The position numbers were made by a program, and so were the translations under genes. The notes beneath the pieces are model-generated. The model worked only from the letters and a program-made list of their open reading frames with translations. It ran no database searches and had not been told where the DNA came from. 64,000 nt of DNA from Haliclona indistincta (lineage: Eukaryota > Porifera > Demospongiae > Haplosclerida > Chalinidae): NCBI GenBank assembly GCA_964017065.1, contig OZ024787.1:13535068-13599067 (forward strand). Direction: 5' to 3'. Every line of letters begins with the position of its first letter. Position 1 is the first letter of the stretch. Below, one piece after another: positions 23,000-34,700 of this stretch.

Positions 23000-24061
23000 A
23001 ATGGTCTAGCTCGGTCAGCTTCTAATTCTGGAGTGGCTGCTACCGCGCGCAGTGACTGGTATCAAAATTCACCAGCCAATAGCTTTGACTACAGACTGTA
23101 GCGCCAGTATTCGTCAGCATAACTCAGTGTTTTATTGTGTATAATTATGATGAGTTCACCCAATCACGACTAGTGTTACTATATAGAGCAGTAACTCATC
23201 AGATCAGGATTGTGTGAACTCAATCAGGACTATATAATGTTACTATAGAGTATAGTAACATAGAGTTTGTAGTGCAGCCGGATTGTAGGAAAGGACTATT
23301 ATCCATTAAGACCATGATCCCATCCCATCATGGGCTGAGTGCAGCGAGTGCACTGGTGAAGATGGTGTGCATGATCATTAAACTAATTGTCCAGCTCCTC
23401 CTGGATAGTGAAAAATACTTATATTAATAAAGCTTCGACCATTGCTATTAAAGTTTCGTCACCATTATTGCTACTTCATTTGAAATTCAAATTTAAATTC
23501 AATTTTTAAATTGCAAGCCTTGAATTGGTAGTTAGTTGAGAGAGTAAAGTGGAGGTTGTTTGGGAGAGGTAATTTGTATTAATGATCACTGCTTATGCAA
23601 GCGGGAGGAGAATTCTGTCAGGAAGTCTGCGCTTATGAGCGAATCCGCAGAGGACCAAATCCGCTGTGACACCGGTGCCGAGTAAAATGACTAAGCTATA
23701 TATGTATCTTCAGGCTACCAAAAAATAGGTTCCATAACTATTAATTTTTTTGCTATCATGATTTTTTTAATTAACGTGTGCCGCGATAGGTAGGATATCA
23801 ATATTCATAATCTGGATCCTATAAAGTTATAACTTTTTCCAAAGGTGCAAAAAATGAAATGGGCAATACAGCAGTTATACATGTTATAAAAATAGAAACT
23901 CAATACACAATCATATGCAACTTGGTAGCAAAAAAATTAATTATCATGTACATGTACGCTAAAATTACCAAAAATTGTCAAGATAGACATGATGTAACAT
24001 CTCTGGCATCTCAGTAATGATTGATGATGAGTATACAGTAGAAACTGACTGCATGGGCTCA
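23000..24061. other. Arrestin 3' flank, start of unit 2
   Basis: Copy of 1113-2029 with small indels. No gene seen. Confidence 0.6.
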
Positions 24062-25051
24062 TTATGACAGACTGGTGTCAAGAACATTGCCGAGAAATAT
24101 ATCAAACTCAATAATCAGATTAGTGGCTCCGAAAATTACAGCCTCCACTCTTAAGACGTAGCCAAAACGAATAATCTGGCAATTAGTGATAGATGGCCCA
24201 GTGTTTGGAATATGTAGAGGAGGTGGTGCCCACAATGAGCTATTACCGGGCTGGATGGGTGTGTTGCTGATTGCAACTAGCCAGTGTCTTGACTCAACTA
24301 TATTAGTTCCCCAGGCATGATCTAGTATGTTTAGACTTTGTGCAGTAAATTTCACTCTCCTGATTAAAGTTGCTTTGAGCTCCCTTATCTGTCTGTTGCT
24401 GCCATTCTCTATATCCACCTCGAGTGGTATAGCGTCATCTGCTCCAACAGCATATTTGTTCCTCGGAATGCGAGCAGTGAGGGATATGGGTCCAGATGCA
24501 CAGCACAGGCAGCACAGGGTCTTCTGGTCAGACAGCCGAATCCCAGGAGTGAAATTTGGATATACAACAGCTGGTGGTGAATAAATTAATTCCACAGTAT
24601 GGACAATCTTCTTTTTGAATAAACCTGTTTGACTAATTTTTGCTTCCAAGTCGTAAACGATATTTCCCACTCGACCAACCTCTTCGAACTGATGATAGAA
24701 CGAACGAGGGAGCTCGCAGCCGGATTGGAGATTCGCTTGAAATCTCAGCGAAAACGGGAAACGATGAGATCCTGCTTCGAGTTGACCGCCAGGAACGTCT
24801 TCTTTTCTCCAAACATCAGCAACAACGTCCATGTAGGCTACGTGAGACTCGTATGTGCGGGGATTACTTCCGTTGGCGCCTATCGTGAATTTTACGTTAG
24901 CATTTCCTCGAAGAGAGACTTTGATTGCTTCATAACCAGTCTTGGGCTTATCTGTGACTACCAGGACATACCCAGTCACGTCACATACACGGTTTTCGAT
25001 AACACGACCGTCTTCAGGAGACGTAAGAACGATCCGAAATTCTTTCACCAT
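24062..25051 (-). CDS. Alpha-arrestin-like protein, gene A, unit 2
   Basis: Intronless; 329 residues; identical in layout to the gene at 2030-3019. The first 234 residues differ from it at one position only (T51A). From residue 235 to 295 there are eleven differences, eight of them between 235 and 250 in the early arrestin C domain. Upstream, the TATA box, CRE and E-box are all kept. It diverges from P450 copy 2. It lacks PPxY and has the same very short tail. Confidence 0.85.
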   Translation of the reverse strand: MVKEFRIVLTSPEDGRVIENRVCDVTGYVLVVTDKPKTGYEAIKVSLRGNANVKFTIGANGSNPRTYESHVAYMDVVADVWRKEDVPGGQLEAGSHRFPFSLRFQANLQSGCELPRSFYHQFEEVGRVGNIVYDLEAKISQTGLFKKKIVHTVELIYSPPAVVYPNFTPGIRLSDQKTLCCLCCASGPISLTARIPRNKYAVGADDAIPLEVDIENGSNRQIRELKATLIRRVKFTAQSLNILDHAWGTNIVESRHWLVAISNTPIQPGNSSLWAPPPLHIPNTGPSITNCQIIRFGYVLRVEAVIFGATNLIIEFDIFLGNVLDTSLS

Positions 25052-25097
25052 CTTGAGCCTGTAAGCGGAGAGTAAAGACGGCTCTGAGGGAAGCGGA

Positions 25098-25105
25098 CTA
25101 TATAG
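25098..25105 (-). promoter_or_regulatory. TATA box of arrestin A, unit 2
   Basis: CTATATAG, 47-54 bp upstream of the ATG at 25051. Confidence 0.6.
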
Positions 25106-25712
25106 GCTTCAGGATAGTCATGACAGCCAAGCTGTACTCTGTACTTCACATTTCTGATCATGCAGATCATGACTATGATGACGACTGATTTAGATTTCCC
25201 AAATTATGTGCGGGGGAAGTCCCCAAGTGACCATGAATAAACATCATCAGAACATAATGCTGCACACATTATTGTCATGACTAGGTGCAAGGGACTTTTT
25301 CAGAAACACATGGATATTAGCACTTCCAATTACAGTATAATATAATATTAATAATTTTAATGAAAACATAAGATGAACTAGGCCTCAGCAGCTTGTCATT
25401 CTCTTACATAACACAATTATGGACAACAACGATCATCTTCTATTGGCAGACAGATTCATGTTCACCCAGCTGTGTTTGGAATGGATAATGCGTGGTCTCC
25501 CATGCCGGATTCATCATAATTTTTTTATTATAGCCGCGCTGTTCGGCGAGACCGTCAATATTAATTTTCACCAGCAAGTTCAATTGTCAGTACAACAGAA
25601 GAGTCTCCATGGGATCGTTATAGCTGCTTTCAAGCCCGGTTAACTTCATCAAAAACGTACAGCAGGCCCTTCTTTGCACTCGACCACATCATTACCATCG
25701 TGCCAAACAAAA

Positions 25713-25739
25713 TGACGTCACCTAAAAAAAATTCACGTG
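25713..25739 (+). promoter_or_regulatory. CRE palindrome and E-box upstream of P450 copy 2
   Basis: TGACGTCA (25713-25720) and CACGTG (25734-25739), at the same distance from the start codon as in copy 1. Confidence 0.5.
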
Positions 25740-25774
25740 ACTTGACATTATTTTTGCCGATAAGTTAACTGAAC

Positions 25775-28700
25775 ATGGCTGTTCTGGGTGTGTTGGCTGC
25801 TGTGATTGCAGCTCTCCTCGCGGCAGTGCTGTTCGTGTTTGTGGCCTACACTGTCTACCTGGTGATAGTGCACCGTCGATACGCGCACATACCACAACCA
25901 AAGGGAGCCTCGTGAGTCTTTGAGCCAGTCACGCTTCAGTGCAGTACTCCGCTAGCTTCGTTTAGTTTTTACTTAGGTCATGTGCCTGTACTTCGTAAAT
26001 GGATGAAATCTGGTCGACTAGTGCATGAGCTGATGATTGAGTGGTGAGTTCAACAACCTAGTTGTTATAAGTATGCGCATCTCCATTTCTCAATACGTAC
26101 ACACACAGGTATTATGAGGTTGGTCCTGTCTACAAGACGGTGTTTTACCATCGAGTGAATGTGATTTCTCCTGATGTAGACTCTATAAAGGTAGAGTGTG
26201 AGATATTTCACCTCTATTACACATAAAGTCCTTTCGAAAATTGTTTGTAGTTTATGACGCTGTGTACAATGTAGTTGCACTTGAACCATGATATGCACAG
26301 TTCTAAAAATTCAATTTCGCTGTATCATAATAAATTATAGGAGTTGAGTTCTTCAAAAGTGTCAAAGCCATTAATGCCTGGATTAAATTATGTGCTAGGT
26401 CAACGGTAAGCCCGTCCTGCTACCAAGTGATTTTTACACTACTGTTTTAAAAGGTTTATAAAGAATAGCGTGCTTACTGTTTCAACTTATAAAGAATGGA
26501 TTGGTCGACGAAAAACATTCGACACTTCATTTACAAGAAGGTGCTCAAGTTTATGTATCACGTGCGTAAATTATGTTTAATTTTGTTTAAACAGTTTAGT
26601 GCCAGTGTTTAACAAAGTTGCTAAAGAGCATTTGATTGATAACCTGAGGAGCAAAGCAGATGGAGAGACTGTGGTGGACATGTTGACAGAGTTCAACACC
26701 ACTACGCTCCAAGTGATCAGTATTGTGAGTCTGGTATGACTGATGCACATGGTTACAGATTGCACTTATCAACAGGTGGCGTTCGGAACCGACTTCTCTC
26801 AAGATCAATACGTCCAATCACTTATTGGCGACAAAGAGCTACTTTTCCTGATCAATAAAACGATGGAAGGAATGATGCAGTCATTCATGAACCCGATACG
26901 CAAGGTACGGCACACCGATACTTTCAAATTTTCGATTTTTATGTCTTGTGTTTCTAGTACATTTCGTTTTGGAATCGATCTTACAATGACGCTACTCTGA
27001 AGCTACGACAGAACGGAGAGTACTGCATCAGGAAGAGACTGACTGCTCTGGAGAACAATGAGGAGGTCCCTCACGACATACTCACTCTCATACTGCAAAC
27101 TGTCCGTGAGTTAATAGTTTCTTTCAAATTAATACAATAAGTAATTTTTCTGTTTTTGTGTTTTAGTTGTCGAAAAAACTCTGGACATCGAACAATTGGT
27201 GGATGAATTTGTCACTTTTTATTTCGCAGGTAAGTGACTGATACTTTGTGGGTAGAAATCAACTTTGTTATGAGCGATTGTACATTGTGATCAAGCCTAT
27301 ATGTACGATGGATTCGGGGTGTCAGATCACCGCGGAAACTGATGTTTAAGACGTCCCGAGCGCATAGCACGAGGGCGTTTAAGTTGGTTTCCAAGTTGAG
27401 CTAAATCTCGTAGATCTTGTGGGGATACTAGAAATCCTTGAGAAGTCCCCAGAGTTGAGCGACAGCGTGTTTTCGAAAGACAGCAATGTAATCTAGAGTG
27501 CATTTTTTGATGTCTCCATCTTGTTGTAGTTATTAAAGACATAGTTAATTAAAGGTGTAATAACTAGTACATTTATAAAATACTGGGGGCGAGCCTGAGC
27601 TGATTTATATCCTGCACAATTCAAGAACAATCCATTTTTCTACATATGCACAACAGTAAGCCCTCTGCTCTTGTATTCCCGTTGTCGCTGCAGTCGTAGA
27701 GCTCTGTGATCAGGTGACTCTGCTGCTCGTTGTCGCTTCCTGGCAGTACTCTTACCTTGTAGAAGTCGATCCAGGCGTCTCCAAATTCCAATGCACTGTC
27801 TTGTTTCGAATCGCGCCACGTGAGGATTACATCATGCATGGGGCGCGGTCAATGTGTACGCGCACGTGACTTCTCGGGAACATAGGGAGGACAAACGCAC
27901 CACGCGGCCAGATACATACATATATACAAACATTCCCCGCGACGTGGGACGCACATCACCATCAATGTGGGGCTCGCTCAGGCTCGCCCCAATAAAAACC
28001 ACAGGTGTAATTTATTACACCTGTCACGGACCAATCAGATTGCAGAATTGCATTTGAAGTATTGTATAATGGAGTTTAGACCATACTTCAATGTGATCAT
28101 GTATTCTATTGGTCAGCCAGAGGTGAACTGAATCCAGTAGACCTTTCACTTAGTTCACTTTTAATATAACCATTTAGTTAATAACCATAGCAACATGGCG
28201 GCGTTGAAAATGTACACGAGTTTACACTGCCATCGTTCGAAAACGTGCTGTCATTCGACTCTGGTAACTTCTCAAGCATCTATACTACCTTGAGCGCTTC
28301 GGTTGCTGAAGCACAGGTATAGTCTAAATACCTTAGAATATGGATTCTCGGTGTCTACGAGATTTAGCTCACCTTGGAAGTGAAAGAGACGCACACGCGC
28401 AACACGCTCGCAGCGATCTAAATCCTGTAGACACCTCGAATCACCTATATGTGTATAATACGTACCATTCCATGAGGGAGACATGAAGTCTAAGTCATCC
28501 ATTTTTTAGGTCAGGAAACCTCCAGTACCTTGCTGTCATTCACTACTGCGGTTTTACTGCAACATCCTGATGTACTGCACAGGTGAGTGACACAGTGTAT
28601 AGCAGAACATTTCATGAGAAACAGGGGTTCAATGGAAAACATACCCTGTGCGCTATCAAGGGCGTTTAGAGAAAGAAGGCATGCAACCGTCAGTCACTCC

Positions 28701-31700
28701 CGTAGGATATCGAAATATTTATTTTTACTAAAATTAGAAGTTACGCCCATCAATTGCTGATGTAGAAAAAGTAGGCGGTAACTAATGATGCTTATTCAGA
28801 TACAGCCTGTCCCTAGTCTGGCCGCTGCCCCTCCCCGCCTATTGAGTGGGTGGTGTAAGGTCTAGCAAACATTGCCATTCATTGATTTTATATGAATATT
28901 AATCTTGTATATAATTAATTATTGCAATGATAAGCGGGGATTCCTCAATGCCATTGTACCGCATGAATTGCTGCACACTGCGCTGGTTTAAGCCATCTAT
29001 GCTTGGATCGCGGTAGACTATTTTCGATAGCATCGTCAACAGCACGGCTGTTGGCCACCGTAGCTGTTCTGTCATAGCCTGTAATATTATTCACGATCAA
29101 ACACAGCCCACGAACCATGAATATTACTGCTCAAGATCTTGAGCAGTAGAATCTGATTGGTCGGTTGGGAAACTATGAATGGCAATGTTTGCTAGACCCT
29201 ACACACCGTCCACCACCCACTCAATAGGCGGGGAGGGGCAGCGGCCAGACTAAGTCTGTCCCGTGATTTCAGACACAGCGGTGCATACCAGTCCTACGCC
29301 GGTGTTCTCCTACTACAGATACAACAATCCACTGCTGCTCTTCCAAACGCAAGCTAGAGTAACGGGTAGCAATAGTCTCATGAATTTCAGATTTACAGCT
29401 TGAAGAATGCGCGACTGGTGTGCCTCCCCTTGCACATTTAGCAACAAGCAATCGTCTAGCGGTTACAGACAAGGGCGAGCAGCTACTACTGTCACTACGT
29501 CGCTGTTTAGATTCAGGTGTACCTCACTAGCCATCACTCTCCGCATACGTACTGACGTATGCACTGTATACTAAAGGTATACTGAGTTTAATTGATGTTT
29601 ATTTTTAGTAACAATAAATATTTCGATATCCTACGGGAGTGATTGACAGTTGCATGCCCTCTTTCTCTATACGCCCTTGGCGCTATGCAAATGTGCAGAA
29701 ATTGATGTGAATGCTACCCCAGTGACTTCAGTGTAAACTATATACTAGAATTCAGAGAACACATACCAGCACGTGTTGAATGTACGTGTTCGCTCAGTCT
29801 CACAATTGTGGCACACCCACTTACCCTAATCAGCGATGTTGCTAATAGGAATACATGACCATAGCACGCGACAGGAGACTTTCTCAACTTCGCAGGCGTC
29901 TTTCAACGAATAAATATTCAACAACCAAGCTGTTGAGAGCTATTTCATGACAATCTTCGAGCAGTAAGGCAGTAAACAGCCGCGCTTTTTGTACACACAC
30001 ACGCACACAAACATGCATACAGACGAAGCCAAACGCTTAACCCTCTGGCGCCTATGTGCCCAGGTAAAAATAGTCCTAATAAGTTTTACAGTGTAACCTG
30101 GCTAATCCGATCACACGTACTTGGGCCAGTAAAATAGGCAGGCAGCTGCTGAGCATGTGTAAAACTCATTGATTAGGACTCTAGCATGTGGAGAGGTGTG
30201 TTGCACAGGCGACCGTTAGCTCAGGTTTCACTGATGTAAGGTTGCTTAATCTAACAACTATTAGCATTAACATTCATGAAGTAGCCATAGAACAAGTCTG
30301 GTAATCAAAATGACATCTATAAGCATGACTTGTGTGTTACATGCAATGTGTTGTTCATAGTCACAGAACACTTACATCAACTCTCGTCTTACCAGTTCCT
30401 ATAGGTGTTTGATTATAGCAGTAGTTACTAAGGTACTACTCCCTAGCAACCAAGCTTACCAAGCTAACGGTCACCTGTGTAACGGTGATTCACCATTGGT
30501 AGACAGTGGTGAAGCACCTTTTGAAACAATGAATAGTCTGTGAAAATTTTTGTTATGTGTTTGACTACTTTTTAGAGTGATGGAGGAGATAGAGGAGGTT
30601 GTGGGTGACAAGACTACAGTAGAGGCTGATGACCTGGACAAGCTGACATACATGAACCAGGTAAATTTGTACATGTCGATTACCATAAAATTCGCCATGA
30701 CAATTTTTTTGCATTTTTCGTGGGTGTCCTTAAAGCGTAAAATTGAACCCATACATTTTATATTGCAGCAAAATTTATACCTGTAGCGCTAGCCAGAGCG
30801 TCGGGAACACGGTGCAACAGTTATGACTCAGAAAATACTCTCTCATGCAACAGTCAATGCACACATATTTAAAGGTTAGGCTAGGTCATATGATGAGGTG
30901 ACATGTGTATGAAAATACAACAGTGATTGTTCTGTGAACATGACTAAGTCAGGTCTAGACTGTCCGGCGTTACACTACTCCCCCTCCTCACGAAGAGCCT
31001 GGACGATAGTAGTCTGGCGGTCGCACTGTGCGCCGAAGTTGTCCTGACCAGCTGCCTCCACGAGTGCCTGCTTCTTGATCTGGACTGACTGCTTCTGAAG
31101 CCGCATCAGCATCTGAAGTGGTTGCTTGGGAAGTTGGGTTGGTGTCTGGATTGGCTACTTGTGATGTCGGCTCGTCTATTGGTATGGGCACCATCAGATC
31201 ATCTTCAACAGGCGGGTCTATGGTAGGTGTGCCAGCAGATGGAGGGTTCGGTTGACTTGGAGATTTCTCAGTAGGGTTTCCTGGACTCGACGTGTAACAG
31301 GGCTTCAGTCGATTGAAGTGTACGACCAAGCGTTGTCTTCGTCTCCTGTCGGTTGGTGGGGTAACCAGCTGTATTCGGTAGACCACGTCGGAGATCACTT
31401 TCAGAATTTTGTATGGTCCCTTCCAACCACTATGAAATTTCTTAGCCTTTCCAGGAGATACTGCTGGACAGTAGAGCCACACCAAATCACCAGGCTTATA
31501 TCTTCCTCCTGTGACTTTACGGTCATAGTGATCTTTCTGTCGCTTCTGTGCTCCCTGTCCATTATCTCTAGCAGTCTCATACGCTCTGCTGAAGCGGCTC
31601 CTCACATTGCTTGTGTATTCAGCTGGAGATTCACCAGGCGCTCTCTCGCCACCAAACATAATATCCACCGGAAGGCGTACTTCTCGTCCAAACATCAGAT

Positions 31701-34700
31701 AGTGTGGTGTGAACTTGACACTGTCGTGTATACTGGAACGATAAGCTAACATCAGAGGGGCAAGGTGATCATCCCATGTATCCTCTGGGCATTTTTGCAT
31801 CTGAATGGTCAACAGTTGTCTAAGGGTACGATTCAGACGCTCCACTAATCCATCTGACTGAGGATGGTAGGGAGTAGTTCTGGTCTTGTGAATATCCAGT
31901 AGATCACAGAGCTCAGAGAACAGCTTGGACTCGAAGTTCCTTCCCTGATCTGTATGGATTGATTCGGGAGCTCCATAACGGCAGATCCACTCATTCATGA
32001 GAGCTTGAGCCACTGTTGATGCTTCTTGATTCGGAAGACTGACAGCTTCTGCCCAGCGAGTAAAATAATCAGAGATCACCAGGACATATTTGTTTCCACG
32101 TCTGGATTTAGGCAATGGTCCAATGATGTCCAACGCTACTCTTTCCATTGGTACTCCGACCACACTTGGAACCAGAGGAGCTCTTGCTGAGGTAGAAGGG
32201 GACTTGGCTTGAGCACACCTCGCACACTTTCGACACCAATCCTCCACGTCCTTCTGCAGACCTGGCCAGTAGAAACGCTCTCGTATCTTTCTCAGGGTCT
32301 TCGTGATTCCGAGGTGTCCACCACCAATTCCTCCATGTAGAGCATGTAGAACATCATCAACCAGGACCTGTGGTACAACAAACTGAAACATTGTAACATT
32401 TCCAACATTATCTTCCCAACGCCTATACAGGACATTGTCTCTCAACTCCAAGCAGTCCCATTGAGCCCACAGAGAACGGACAATAGAACCTTTACCGCTT
32501 ACTTGTACCAAAGCAGGTCTCTCACTGGAGGTCTTCATCCACTCCAAAATGATCTTCAAGTCAGGATCATTAGCTTGCTGGTGTTGAAGATCTTCGTCAG
32601 TCCAAACTGGTGCCCAATTGGAGGTATCGATAGGATCCATGCTCACTGCTGCTGTGGCGTCAGTTTCTTGAGATGGTACAATTCTGGACAAAGCATCAGC
32701 ATTGGTGTGAAGTTTTCCCGGACGATGAAGTGTTTGGAAGTCAAACTCTTGTATCTGCTCCAGCCATCGAGCGACTTGTCCCTCTGGTTCTTTGAATTGT
32801 TGGAGCCACTGTAGTGCAGCATGATCTGTTCGAGCGTGGAAGGGTCTCCCTAGCAGATAAGCTCGGAAATAGCGCAGGAAGTAGACAAGGGCTAGAAGCT
32901 CTCGCCTAGTAGCACAGTAGTTTCTCTCAGACTTAGAAAGTGTCCGGCTACCATATGCAATAACCTTCTCCACGCCGCCCTGCAGTTGAGAGAGTACAGC
33001 ACCAATAGCAATATTACTAGCATCAGTATCTAACACAAACATGCCGTCACGCGTAGGGAATGCCAGCACAGGAGCAGTAGTGAGTTTCTGTTTCAAGGTA
33101 TCGAAGGCTGTTTGGCAAGGTTCAGTCCAGCTGAAACGAGATTCCTTCTCTTGAAGACGGTAGAGAGGTGCTGCTATTTCTGCAAACTTGGGAATAAAGC
33201 GTCGGTAATATGATGCTAGTCCAAGAAAACTCCTGAGTTCTTTTGCGTTGGTCGGAGGAGGCCAGTGGGTAATTGCTTGAATCTTGACAGGGTCAGTCTC
33301 CACACCATGCTGAGAGATAACATGACCAAGGAACGACACAGATTTGCGAAAAAATTGACATTTCCCTGGATGGAGTTTGAGGTGAGCTTCTTGAAGTCTG
33401 GACAATACTTGACGTAATCGCTGAAGATGTTCATCCCAGTTACGTCCGAAGACAATCACATCGTCCAAGTAGATCAAACAGATCTCCCAGCACATGCCCG
33501 ACAGTACCAGCTCCATCAATCGTTGAAAGGTGCTAGGGGCGTTGCATAGACCGAAAGGCATTACGCGGAACTGATACAGTCCATATGGTGTTGTAAAAGC
33601 GGTTTTCGGTCTGTCAGATGGTTCAACTTCCACTTGCCAATACCCACTTCTGAGATCCAGTGTAGTGAACCATTCGGCACCATGCAAAGAGTCTAGGATG
33701 TCGTCAACCCTTGGAAGCGGATAGGAGTCACGAGTAGTGACTTTGTTGAGCTTCCGATAGTCCACGCAAAACCTCAGAGAACCGTCCTTCTTCTTTACTA
33801 GCACAATGGGGGACGCCCATGGAGAAGATGACGATTCTATAACACCTTGTCTTCCCATTTCTTCCAGCATCTCAGCGACTTGTTGTCTGCTATGAAAGGG
33901 AAGCCGACGAGGGGTTTGACATATGGGAGCTGCTTCACCTGTGTTGATTTGATGATAGATTTTATCAGTACGACCAAGGTCACTTTTACCAGAGGAAAAG
34001 ACAGATGAGAAATCGCTAACCAGTCCATTCAGGGCTTCTACTTGATGTTCACTCCACTCTCTGGTATCAATTCCAAGTAGCGATGCTGGAGACTGCTGAA
34101 GACCAACGTGATGGACATGTGTATCAGGAGTCGACTCTGTCATAGGTAGCTCCACATACTCGGTGTCCTGATCTGGCGAACCCAAGGGACAAAATTTAGC
34201 GAGATTGGTTCCCTTGTAAAGTGTTACTGCTGAACCAGAGAGATTAGCAATTCTCAGTGGAACCGTTCCTTGATCAGGGTTAGCTAGTACACGCGCCAAG
34301 AGGATCTGATGCTTCTCTTCGATTCCCTCCTGAGCTTCCACCACACCTGTAGTACCTGCAAGAGAGGGATATTCACAACTGATATTAGCTTTACACAGTC
34401 TCTCTTCTCCCGGGTGAACAACAAAAGTCTCACCAACAGAGACATGGTAGCTGGAGGCAAGTGGTGTCTTTGAACTAAGCAGAGGAGTAGAAGTCTCTCC
34501 GACACGCAGCACATGGTTTCCCAAGTCGATGACAAATCCATGTGTGGTCAAGAAATCGGCACCGAGTATACACTCCTGGGTAATGTCTCCAGCGATCAGA
34601 ACTTGATGTGAGAACTCTTTTCCGGCAATCACTATGCGGACTTCTGTCTGTCCAAGGATGGATAGAGGTCCTCCGTTTGCTGCTAGTACTGGTCTGTTCA

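Noticed and set aside
31252..31749. 165-codon plus-strand ORF
   Set aside because: Antisense of the integrase C-terminal part of pol.
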